From Brachionus rotundiformis (lineage: Eukaryota; Rotifera; Eurotatoria; Ploima; Brachionidae), in contig JAESIW010000166.1 of the NCBI GenBank assembly GCA_016802295.1, positions 82,492 to 146,491 on the forward strand: a stretch of DNA of 64,000 nucleotides, read 5' to 3'. The position numbers and the translations under genes were made by a program. Shown here in pieces: positions 45,001 to 54,320 of the stretch (within the stretch, counting starts at the first letter, position 1; each line of letters starts with the position of its first letter). The notes under the pieces are model-generated. The model searched no databases, was not told the DNA's origin, and saw only the letters and a program-made list of their open reading frames with translations.

Positions 45001-47231
45001 AAGCTGAAAAAGTAGTGCAAGCATCAACCAGCAGTGATATAAGTAAGAAAGTAGAAGCTCCACTAAAGAGAGGTAGAGGTAGACCAAGAAAAAACTTATA
45101 AGATATTACTTTATTTGAAATTATTTGAAATTTTTTATAATTCTTTTTTTTTTTAAATCAATTTAATAAATAAAAATAAGAGATACTTTAAGTAAAATTA
45201 GTTGCTGTTTTATTTAATTTAGGAGACAGACTAATAAATATAAGTTAAGGGTATTTAGTAAAATAAGAGATAGAAAAATATTAGTGATCGATTAAGTAAT
45301 TTTAAAGATCGATTAAATACCTCCCATTTTTTAATTCCTCAAAAGCTTTTTATCATTTAATTTTAGTAAAATTTGAGTTCTCTACAATTTGATATATTCA
45401 CTCAATGCAAAAGAATTTAATTATCATTTAAAAATTTATAATCAAAAAACTTCCTATAAAAATTGATTAATTCAAGTCGGTTCAAAAGCTTAGAGATGCG
45501 CATAATCCAAAGGTTTAAAAAAAATATAACTACCTTTTTGCACACTTTTATGATTAATTCTTAAATATCCTCTTAATTATTTTTATCTAAAAGATAATTT
45601 AGGAAAGGAGAATTTCCAGGGCAGCTAGGAGCAGATAGCAATTTTAATTTTACAAAATTTAGATTAATATTAAAAAAAGAGAAAAATAAAAAAAATGGAT
45701 AAAAAATTGCATAATAATGAATTCGGTAAATGAGTAGATAATGCGAAAAGCTTTTAGCTAAATAAATCTAAATGGACTTGCAAGAGAGATAACTATATTT
45801 TAATCATGGGATACTAAATGCCAGCAAGGACAGTCAAAAGTTTCAAGGCTCAAATCGAATAATCCAACTGAATGCACAGCGACTATGGCGGCCATTTTGC
45901 CATGGCTAGGCACATCTTTGCATTGTCATTTATTACAGTTATATGTAAATTATTTCCTAATTAAATAAAAATTAAAATATTGAACTTATTTTTTTGTTAA
46001 TTGAAGAGAATTTGTCTTACTGATATCTTAAATATGATAAAATGAATTTAGATCACTTCTTAATTTAATAAAAAATAATATATTAAGAACATCAACTAAC
46101 AGATATGACACTTTGCTTAATTCATTAACCATCTAACTCTAAATTTAAATATTCTTATTTAAAAAGTATTTTAAGTAAAAAAAAATTTTATAATAAGTTT
46201 TTTTGATTGTTTTTATCTATTTATCACTGATCTACATTTAAAAATAAAAACTCAAAATTTTAGTCTAAAATATCACATAATGTTTTCGTAGACAAATTAA
46301 ATTTTAATACTTTTTCTTTTTTCATTAAAACAATAAAACAAAATATAAAAAAATTATTTTTTCATTTTTTTTTTTTGTGTTTAAAAAATAAATAAACTCT
46401 ATTGTCTCCACTTATGTACCAACATTTTTAAATAAACAATTTTATATTATTCATTTAATTTAATTATTAAAAACAAAACTATTTAATCAAAGCTTAATAG
46501 TTAACTTAATAATAATAAAACAAACCACCCAAATAAAATGCTCTATTCTCTTTTTTTAAAGAAATATCTTTTAATAAAAATAATCAGCCGCAGGTTATCT
46601 CTCTTTTACTATTAATAAACAAATTAATTAAAAATATTATTTATTTATAGCTTGAGGCCTGGTATTTGCTAGCTATCTAATATTTGGTAATTGGGCAAGA
46701 TTGGAGTAGATACTGACCTCATGGCTCCGGAGACTGGCGAATTGGCCTCGCCACGGTCGATCACCCTGAGCAAATTGAGGTGATCGCCGTCGCGAAAAAG
46801 CAACAATGTGACATGTTTGTTGGAGTGTGAGTCACTGTTCCAGAGTGCTGAATCATCATGTATCTCCATCAAATCGGACACGTCGCGCAACAACGCGTCT
46901 TCAGTGGTCACTAAATCAAACAAGTTAAATGCAATGGTGGCAAAAAAAAAACCAAAGTACATCGGCGCGTGTTTATGGGCCCTCCGCGTATAGCAAGCAC
47001 CATTCGTATAGTGGCCCCATTGGGAATGTTGTAGTCTTTGAGGCTGTGCTTGTCGTCCAGCTCATTGGTCTGCCATATCAAATGCTGGTGCGATATGGGT
47101 ATGCCTTCGTGGCGCTGTATCTTGGCCTTGACCGACTGCACGGACTCCAAGGGCGATACTTTGAGCGAAAATGTCGTACCGGCTAGTGTTTCTATGTTTA
47201 TGTCAATCATGTACCGGCTCAGATTGTACAT
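42048..47231 (-). CDS. ZFAND4: ZFAND4-type protein: ubiquitin-like domain plus AN1 zinc finger
   Basis: Four exons (47231-46961, 46910-46718, 43817-42243, 42183-42048), 724 residues. The N-terminus is a ubiquitin-like fold (ESVQSVKAKIQRHEGIPISH, LKDYNIPNGATIRMVLAIRG) ending in GGPINTRR, as in ZFAND4/ANUBL1. Exon 2 continues with the family segment HVTLLLFRDGDHLNLLRVID. The third exon holds a long disordered region with an almost pure Asp/Glu tract (plus-strand 43325-43480), then basic and Ser-rich stretches. The C-terminus is an AN1 finger: CYYC, then CRCGNNYC, QHRNAEAHSC. AN1 proteins bind ubiquitin or proteasome/p97 partners; the role of ZFAND4 itself is poorly known. The 2.9 kb intron 46717-43818 holds transposon debris. 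The splice from MRS to AASMYVPYDEG restores an alignment with the vertebrate protein. Confidence 0.9.
43325..43480. repeat. GTC/GTT trinucleotide-rich tract encoding Asp/Glu run
   Basis: Plus-strand cgtcgtcgtcatcgtc-type repeats, the reverse of GAC/GAT codons within ZFAND4. The mix of GAC, GAT and GAG suggests a partly degenerate microsatellite kept for an acidic stretch. Open frames on the plus strand here are shadows of it. Confidence 0.8.
43888..44110 (+). mobile_element. 5'-truncated LINE, C-terminal end of reverse transcriptase ORF
   Basis: In frame up to the stop at 44029-44031 it reads FLTDRVVESWNKLSKKAISV followed by VSSFRAQIDKEIVRL. This is the conserved last segment of jockey/CR1-type LINE polyproteins (NRVVxxWNxLPxxVVxAxSVxxFKxxLD). 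A short 3' UTR-like stretch follows. It sits in the ZFAND4 intron opposite to the gene. Only about 50 residues remain. Confidence 0.7.
44540..45101 (+). pseudogene. Decayed transposase-like remnant (possible internally deleted Mutator-like element)
   Basis: Two overlapping frames look protein-like. The first (about 44697-44851) reads ADSDYRVVDDYVTSESESE and then RTRKNWIYERTFHDQEASKE, which resembles the N-terminal W-x-Y/F-E...F repeat of MULE-type transposases. The second (44802-45101, 99 residues) is lysine-rich and ends in an AT-hook, KRGRGRPRKN. Nothing between them encodes a transposase core. An upstream stretch (44539-44583, MSLEQKNRKLEDELI then stop) may belong to it. The MULE link is inferred from composition and short motifs; a small nested gene coding for an AT-hook protein is the alternative. 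Confidence 0.35.
45811..45905 (+). mobile_element. Second LINE 3'-end fragment, same family as 43888-44110
   Basis: Encodes MPARTVKSFKAQIE and then stops; it aligns with ISVRTVSSFRAQID of the fragment at 43888-44110 and continues with related bases (actgaatgcacagcgac.atggc.gcc). It is shorter and frameshifted. Confidence 0.55.
46084..46130 (+). repeat. Short dispersed repeat, copy 2 of 3
   Basis: Reads attaagaacatcaactaac then agatatgacac...cttaatt, matching 55978-56020 best. It lies in the ZFAND4 intron about 200 bp after the LINE fragment. Confidence 0.4.
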
Positions 47232-47470
47232 TTCTCTAACAAAGATTAAAAAATTAAATTTTTACTAAATTTGCCAATTAATTGGAATGGAATGCAAAAG
47301 CTTAAGCAATAAAATAACTTTTTTTTTTTTAATTATTATAATTAGATTCAACTATTTTTTATATTTAAGAGTTAGAAAAATTTCGTCGGAACAACAAGAA
47401 TAATTTGCTCATTTGCGTTGGAAAATTATGCTTAATTATATTAAGATTAAATTCAGATTGCTTAAAAAAT

Positions 47471-47549
47471 GGAACTTTTCCAGGTCCTTAGTGCTCTTGT
47501 TGCTAGCTGGTATGCGGCGCATAATTCAATGCCGGGTCTAGGCTCGACT
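47471..47549. repeat. Upstream shared element, copy 1 (near ZFAND4)
   Basis: Begins ggaacttttccaggtcct and contains agctggtatgcggcgcataa followed by ttcaatgccgggtct. It matches 50483-50545 with a 16-17 bp insertion. It lies 240 bp upstream of the ZFAND4 start codon and is clearly richer in GC than its surroundings. Confidence 0.6.
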
Positions 47550-47687
47550 AAGCGCTCGACTCCTTGGTCACAGAACTATTTTCACTAAGAAACTCATCAA
47601 GTTTGACTTTCTCGGTTTCCAAGAGCAAAAACTAAAGTATTAGGTTTCCTAGCCTTGGATTTCCTAGGCGACCATGTTTCCAATCTT

Positions 47688-47712
47688 TTCCCACACACAC
47701 ACACACACACAC
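47688..47712. repeat. CA dinucleotide microsatellite
   Basis: A run of about eleven CA units between ZFAND4 and WDR91. Confidence 0.9.
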
Positions 47713-47925
47713 TCTCTAGTTCAACTTAACCACCAACCAACCACTGAGACTTATCACCTGTAACCCAGCAAAAATATAAAAAATAAATAATTATAATATA
47801 TATTTTTTTACTTTAATTAAATAAAAAATAAATTAACTTTTTTTTTTTATTAAATTCATTTATTAAACAAAACAAAAAAAAAATTTAAATTAAAATTAAA
47901 ATCAAAATTTTTTTATATTCGCAAT

Positions 47926-50272
47926 TTAGAATTTATTTATAAGTCTAAAAATTCTAATTATACCAAATTGATTGCCTAGAGCCAGCACAGACATGTGATT
48001 TGAATTTTTTAGATTAAATGTCACTGAGTTGTCTAGATGATACGCGCTTGTGATAAACGTGTTTGTTTGCTTAAGGCTGATAAGATTGCAGTTCGATAGA
48101 TGATCGAGCACAAACAGGATAGAGTGGTTCATGTCCAGAGACAAACTGGGCTCATTATTGGAAAAAATGTCTATTTTTGAGCAAAAATCGAGCTCAAATT
48201 GATCTTGGATGTACCAAATGTAAATTTGGTCACATGTGACCGTGACTAAATGGTTTTTTTCCTGGTTTATCATGATGTGTATTATTGGTTCATTGTGGCA
48301 CTTTTGTGCCAATGTAACTTCCTCTTTGCTTAAATCAAACAATCTGATCATTCCATCCGAGCATGCCAGTGTCAATTGGTCACCTTGGACCTCTTCACAG
48401 CTCGTTACTTGGAACAATTCGAACATAATTGACTTTAATTGAGTTAATTTTTTAGAGTATTCGAACAAAATAATTTGACTGCTTTTGTCCGTACCTCTCA
48501 ATTGGACCACCATTAGCTTGCTTGTCGATGTGGAATAGATCAATTTTACTTGTGGATACTGTTTGTTAAGCACAAGTTCTTGGACTATTTTTTTCAGGTT
48601 TAAATCGTAGACTTTGAGAGTGTTTTGCTTGGTTCCAATATACAACAGACTGGACAACTGTTTGTCCCATTCAAGTGTCTCCACATGGGTTTTGGATATG
48701 GTAGATACCAGGCTGCAAAGTGGGTTCTCGATTGACCAAACTTGAAAAAAGTCAACTTTAAATATTTATTACTCTTATTCTACCACGTATTTGGTAAATG
48801 CTTTTAGCCATTATTTCTAAAGGTATATGAACAAATTATTTTTTTTCTTATTATAGCTCTATTTTATTTTTAATTTACAATTTAATTGATAAAATCATTT
48901 AAAATATAAGACTAGCTTATTTAATTGTTTAGAAAAATTTCATAATTTTAATACAAATTTATTAAAGTTTGAATAAAATTTTGCTTATCTAATATCGATT
49001 GAGTTAACAGATTCCATTTAATAACTTTTGTAAAAAATTAATAAAATTTAATATTTTAATAACTTGACAAAACACACGTATATATATATATATTTTAGGA
49101 ATTTTTTTCAAATATTAATAAAAATATCAATTGTTAGTTAATATAGAATTATTCCTAACAGATAATAACTGTAACCTACTGGTTTATATACTTATTTACC
49201 AATTTGATTCGATTGCTATTGATATTTAAAAAAAATAACCTTTAATAATTCCATCCATGTCTGTCGATGCCAAAAATTTTAAATCAAAAGATATCCTGAT
49301 CAAAACAATTGGAGACTTGTGGTCATTTAAATCCTCTTGGTTAAGCATGTCATAAGGTTCCGTGAATGGTTCATTTGATTCAGAATCTTGTCTATCTTCT
49401 TTAACCAAAAGCTTCTCATAGCCATTGTCCAAATTTAAATCCTCACCAGTCAGCTCATTGGCAATAGTGATGAGATTTTTTGTCTCTTTTCGTTTATTTT
49501 TATTATTTTTTAGATTTTTAAAAAGTCCAATTAATCCACCAGCTTGTTTGGTGGTCATTTCTTGGCTCTTGAACTCGAATTCATCATTTAGTTCAGATTG
49601 CAAGAAGTCTTGTTCGAATGTGTTGTATTCAGTGGTAGCTGAGTCAGGACTAGGCAAACATTTGTACCAGAATGCATCTTCGTCATAATTCAACAAGTTG
49701 GGCACTTGCAAAGACTGGAAAGTGATGGTTAGAAAATTTTGCAACGAGACCATGAATGTGTCTATCCAATTTTTGCCAAAATAGATGCTAAATTGTGGTG
49801 AATCTTCGGGATTTTTTATAAATGGCAAACAAAACCATTCTTTCCACTCATTTTGGCACTGAATTTTTGGAACATAATTTTCCAGAAATTCTACCACTTT
49901 GTCCAGTTTGTTTGTCTGAACTGCATATACAAGATAGTATCTGAGCAAGAATAGCTCGTATTTACGCGATATAGCATTGGCTGTGCCAAATTTCAATGAT
50001 ATTCGAGTGAAATATTTCTGATCCAAAAAGTTCCATAATTCAAGAAGACTGGTCAAATCATGTTGGTGAATGTAAGATAAAAGTAGCTCGATTATTTTGT
50101 CAGGTCTGAACGACTTTTCTTTGTCTGATTTGAGATCATGCTCAAAAGTTTTTAGTGACGAGCTAAAGCCTCTGAACAATAGGTACTCTTTGATTAGGTC
50201 ATCCAGAAAGCTGACCGAACTTTGGCTGTTCAATACAGACAAGTTTACATTTTGCAAATTTGGATGCTCCAT
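47926..50272 (-). CDS. WDR91: WDR91 homolog, endosomal Rab7/PI3P regulator
   Basis: Two exons (50272-49240, 48740-47926) encode 615 residues. The N-terminal 220 residues match WDR91 closely: LIKEYLLFRGFSSSLKTFEH (LisH-like), DKEKSFRPDKIIELLLSYI, LRYYLVYAVQTNKLDKVVEF, EWKEWFCLPF, FIVSL-like FMVSLQNFL. A variable acidic linker follows. The C-terminal half is a WD40 propeller beginning IRISFDLKFLASTDMDGIIK, spliced as G|TTTGG to VWSIENPLCSLVSTI; later blades show LACSDGMIRLFDLSK. Family role: with WDR81 it lowers PI3-kinase activity on early endosomes and serves Rab7 during early-to-late conversion. It is shorter than the human protein (747 residues), mainly in the linker. The intron is 499 bp and includes a TA-repeat stretch near 49080. 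Confidence 0.9.
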
Positions 50273-51128
50273 TATTCAAAAAATATTGTTTAATTTTATC
50301 ACAAATTATATATATGAAGGGCTTAGAGGCAATGGCAAAACAAAAATAAATCACGTGATTTAATAGATAATTTTTATTTTAGCCCCTAATAAATTTATTT
50401 TTATTAATTTTCTAAATTAAAGTTTGAAGGTAATAAATATTCTAAAATGAGGAAATGAATATGTAGAAGGATATAAATAATTGGAACTTTTCTAGGTTCT
50501 AGCTGGTATGCGGTGCATAATTCGATGCCTGGTCTTGGCTCGATTTATTTTCTTCACAATATTAATTTATTTAAATTTAAAATAGACTAAGTTATTTATC
50601 TATTAGTAAAAACTTTATTAACACTTTTGAATTTTATTTAAAAATTGAAATTTGAGAATTAAAATCATATCTAAAACTTTAGAAATACTTAAGAAATGAT
50701 GAAATTCAAGAACGCTATCTTTTTATTTTAACAACATTTACTGAATGAATTTATTCGATAAAATAGTCAACATTAGTACATTTTTTCGAATTTACTTCTT
50801 AAATACTTAGCATTGTCATAGCTGACTGCAGATACATTGTTTGGAATTTCTTCAATAATGGAGATTATTGATTGAATCAAGCAAACATTCATACAAGATA
50901 TATTTTGAAAGAGACCCTAAACTGATTTAGATAATATTTTTATTCAAAGCATAAGGTTTGATTTGATAAAAATGGTTTCGTTTTAAATAAATCAGAGTAT
51001 CACATTAGCCAAGGATCACAAGTATTTTTCAATGATCACGCATAAAAATTTCAAAACATAATTGATATTTATTTATTTAATTAAAGTTTAAGTCCCATGG
51101 ACAATTTGAAATAAAAATTGATAGAAAA
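50273..51128. other. Intergenic upstream of WDR91; shared element only
   Basis: Holds the WDR91 promoter region and the repeat at 50483-50545. No coding frame is supported. Confidence 0.4.
50483..50545. repeat. Upstream shared element, copy 2 (near WDR91)
   Basis: Reads ggaacttttctaggttct, agctggtatgcggtgcataa, ttcgatgcctggtcttggct; same order and orientation as 47471-47549. It lies 211 bp upstream of the WDR91 start codon. Confidence 0.6.
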
Positions 51129-51461
51129 TTAAATATCCATTTTACAATTAAGTAAAAAATTAAGTTTGTTATATACAAAAAAATGATTAAGATTATTCAA
51201 CATACAATATTCTATTAAATAAAAATAGTATTTTATCGAGTCGGTTAGTTCATAGTTATTGCATTCAAGGCACCATTCAGTCAAAATAACACTGAATTCT
51301 AAATCATATTCAGTGCAATTAATATGAATCAGATCTTCTACTTTTGATAAATGTTTAATAAAAGAAGTATTCTCTCTATCAAATATCTTGTAATCTTTCC
51401 TTAAGAATTCAAATACGTTTTTACATAATTGGTTATTGAAAATTTGTTTGGCAAAGAATAT
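51129..51461 (-). pseudogene. Unassigned exon-like frame, about 110 residues
   Basis: Open from an acceptor-like catag to a stop. The translation looks protein-like: NVFEFLRKDYKIFDRENTSF, ILTEWCLECNNYELTDSI, YLIEYCMLNNLNHFF. The pattern faintly recalls the C-terminal part of a BTB fold (F-x-F-L..., L-x-x-Y-C-L-N-x-L) but this is weak. No start codon or partner exon is found. It may be a gene relic. Confidence 0.3.
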
Positions 51462-51516
51462 CTATGCTTATAATAAATTTGTCTAATTGACTCCAACTTT
51501 AATTTAATATAAATTT

Positions 51517-51550
51517 ACTGAGTCCAATAAATCGTCTTATTGGACTCAGT
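51517..51550. other. Perfect 14 bp stem hairpin
   Basis: ACTGAGTCCAATAA, the loop ATCGTC, then TTATTGGACTCAGT. The perfect inverted repeat is unusual for its length and for having mixed base content in AT-rich surroundings. Confidence 0.75.
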
Positions 51551-51781
51551 GATATTTTAAAAGAAATAATATATTTGAAGCTTGATTCTAAGAATGATCC
51601 AAATATTAGCTCTTCTTTATCAAAATTATAATAAATTCAGTAAAGTTAAGGTCAGATCAGTGTAAAACGTTCAATTTCAAGGTTAATCAACAGGCTAGTC
51701 CCCATGTCATAAAGACCGATTAACACTTTATTTATTTAAATAAAATAAGTTTTACAAATTAAAAATTAATTGTCTATATAA

Positions 51782-52228
51782 TTATTTAAAAAAATAAAAC
51801 ATTGAAATATTTAAATTAAATTTTTTGAATTTTTGTACAAAATCTGAGAAAATTAGATTAATATTATTAAAAATTGAATGCTTAAATGTTGTAAATTTCA
51901 ACATCGATCTCTTCATCACAAAGTAATTTATAAGTCTTGAGTAGAAAAATCCAAAAGTTTTTTCACCATTTAATGATTTTGATGTTGGTTCTATCAGATC
52001 CTCACTGTTCCTTAAATTATATTTCAAATTTCTTGAGTAATTTTTCTTTAAATTCTGCCTTAGATTATCAGGAGAGTTATGAAAGTATAGTGTTTTATAA
52101 GCAAAAGATAGCATTCTATCTAGAATTCTATATTGGAATGCATATAGGCCATACTTTTCTAAGAAGTTATTAATATCGTTAAAGTTATTAACTTCAAATT
52201 TGAACTTAAACAATTTAAAAATTGTCAA
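51782..52228 (-). pseudogene. LINE-like reverse-transcriptase C-terminal frame (decayed)
   Basis: A 148-codon frame. The segment YRILDRMLSFAYKTLYFHNS, PDNLRQNLKK, RNLKYNLRN resembles the post-RT region of non-LTR elements, where a line like RR...DF.FLYKILN...PxxLxxxL...RxxRN is common. No catalytic YADD motif is present, so only the end of such an ORF survives. Other debris of the same kind lies at 52446-52536. An orphan gene is the alternative. Confidence 0.4.
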
Positions 52229-52445
52229 ATAATAACTTTTAGCCAGTTAAATTATTGCTTCTTTTGAGAAATAGCACAAGAGAGTCGAGCAATAATCAAA
52301 ATAAGGCAATATAAACGTCTTAAAAAACTGTATTTTTACAGATGTTGACAGATAGAAAAGAATACTAAGTAGAATACTATATTGTAGAATACTAGGTAAA
52401 CTTCAAGTTTTTGCTACTAGACAACGTGAAATTTCATACACAATT

Positions 52446-52536
52446 TGTAAAAAGGGTGCAATTTGGCACCTAGATTGATTGGCTCTTACTTCATTCTTCT
52501 GTATAGCTCGTCATTTCACAATGCTTCAGGCCAATG
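52446..52536 (-). mobile_element. LINE-like fragment (WPEAL..NDELYRRM)
   Basis: Minus-strand reading with two stops gives HWPEAL-stop-NDELYRRMK-stop-EPINLGAK, close to the WPExISNEELYxRTxQEPI segment found near the end of many invertebrate LINE polyproteins. Short and inactivated. Confidence 0.5.
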
Positions 52537-52878
52537 TAGACTTATTAGCACTTTTTGTTTTTGTTTGTGATTAAAAATGAGATGAAAATCTAAATGGTTT
52601 ATTAATATATATTGTTAGTTGTAATAATTTTATTTATTTTTTTTTTTTTGGTTTGTTTAAATTTAAAATTTTGAAAAAAATAAAATAATTAACAAATAAT
52701 TAAAAAATGAGTTAAAAATTGTTTAGTATTTGTTTTTTTTTTTTTCATATTTTTAAAGGCTTAAACATATTCAAACAAAATGTATAATGTATGTACATGT
52801 GCACTGGCTGGATGGGTCACTCGGAATACTCGGAAATACTGTCAATGTGCAGAACAAACTTAACAAAATATCACCCAT

Positions 52879-52904
52879 TCACTCACTCACTCACTCTCTC
52901 TCGC
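52879..52904. repeat. CACT/CT simple repeat
   Basis: actcactcactcactctctc-type repeat just beyond the DEAF1-like stop codon. Confidence 0.85.
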
Positions 52905-52908
52905 TCAG

Positions 52909-54186
52909 TTATTCACAACTGTCGCTTTTCTCCTTGAAGAACTCGTCATCGTCGTCGTCGTTCAGTCCAGCGTTAGACTCGTTGTCGGCCAACTGCTCGC
53001 CCTCCTGGTCATCATGGTAGCAGCACTCGTCTACGAACTCGTCGTACTGGTACTCATAGCTCTCGTTGTATTGCTGTGTAGTGGACAGTTTTCTCTTTCG
53101 GCTCGAGTGGGTCGTCGAGGAGGACGAGGACGAGGTGGACATGTGCGAATTGGGCTGAGTAGTGCCGTTCGATTGCAACAGCTTGTCAATCAACAGCCTG
53201 CGGTTAACCTCGCTCTCTTTGCGCTGTATTTCAATCTGGGACTGAAGACTCTTGGCCTGGTTTATCATCTCGTGAGCCATCTACCAACACAACAATTAGT
53301 AATAATCAACAAAGCACTTAATTAAAAAAAAAAAAATGAAGATTATTACTTGTTCCAGAGTGTTCCATTTGCTGTCATCATTTTCCTGTATCTTGTTTAT
53401 AAGTCTTACTAAATCATCGGTTGAGTTAAGCTGAGCGGTGTTTACGCTAAGTGGTCTATTCGACCAGTTGATGGCGCTGGTGCTTAGGATTTTTTGTATT
53501 GGCGAGGTTGAGTTTTGGGGCGAATTGAACGACAGCTCGGTCATTAGAGTGGGCGGCTTGAGGCTTAGGAACTTTTTGAACGCGTTCTGGGCGACTATTT
53601 CGTCCTTTTTGCGCCGACGGTACCTCATAAACGGCTTGATGGGCCCGACTAGTGACTCGTTTTGGTTGCATACGGCGCACGAACACGACACTGCATGGCA
53701 AGTCAAAATGCCGGCGTCCAAAATGGCCAGTATTTGCTGTCCGCCGGCTTTGAGCGTGCGCTTCCAGTCCCTGCAGTTGCCTTTGCCGCAATAGGTCTCG
53801 AACTCGATCGGCGTCATCCATTTCTCGGCCTTGTCGCCCTCGAGTGTCTCGACGTCCACTCTGATGCAGCGGCCTTTGCCCCCCGAGCCGAACTTTTTCT
53901 TGTGCAGCTCGGCCACTACCGAATTGCAGTTCACCTGTATCACGTCTTCGTAGAGTATTTTCTGGTCGAAGTTGAAGTGCTTGGTGGGGTTCTTGCGCGT
54001 CGAGTAGCTCACCGGTGGCCCGCTATCCACTCCGCCATTGGCCTCGTCGTCCACCGGCGCCGCCTCCTCCTCGTCCGACTCCAACACTAATTTGTTGTAT
54101 GCGGCCGCCTGGTTGCACACAGGCAATTGAGGCAGTGTCTCCAGTTTTGTCCTAAGCTTCGAATTACTGTTGTACGTAGTCACCAT
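52909..54186 (-). CDS. DEAF1-like SAND-domain transcription factor lacking a MYND finger
   Basis: Two exons (54186-53350, 53280-52909) encode 402 residues. The SAND DNA-binding domain spans about residues 90-190: ELHKKKFGSGGKGRCIRVDV, KWMTPIEFETYCGKGNCRDW with the KDWK-type DNA-contact motif as RDWKR, then GILTCHAVSCSCAVC and LVGPIKPFMRYRRRKK, a zinc-binding and nuclear-localisation block as in DEAF1. The second exon forms a coiled coil (QAKSLQSQIEIQRKESEVNR), a Ser-rich segment with SRKRKLS, and a very acidic tail. DEAF1 normally ends in a MYND zinc finger; none is present, although a CC pair occurs in the tail. The first in-frame ATG is used. Role by family: sequence-specific regulator binding TTCG-rich sites. 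Overlapping plus-strand frames are shadows of its GC-rich codons. Confidence 0.87.
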
Positions 54187-54254
54187 TTCATCAACGTCTT
54201 TTAGCAAATATGGCGTTTCTTAGACTTCAAATAGACTGTTCAAGCAAAAAATGC

Positions 54255-54320
54255 TTTCAATGTGTGTATATGTGTGTGTAGTGAGAGAGAGTGTTTATGT
54301 GTGTGTGTGTATGTGTGGTA
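54255..54320. repeat. GT-rich microsatellite with GA stretch
   Basis: Interrupted tgtgtgtatgtgtgtgtag repeats with an intervening gagagagag stretch, about 70-130 bp upstream of the DEAF1-like start codon, probably in its 5' UTR or promoter. Confidence 0.85.

Noticed and set aside
53438..54090. Several frames on both strands overlapping the DEAF1-like gene
   Set aside because: All are shadows; only the minus-strand frame with the SAND domain has recognisable conservation.
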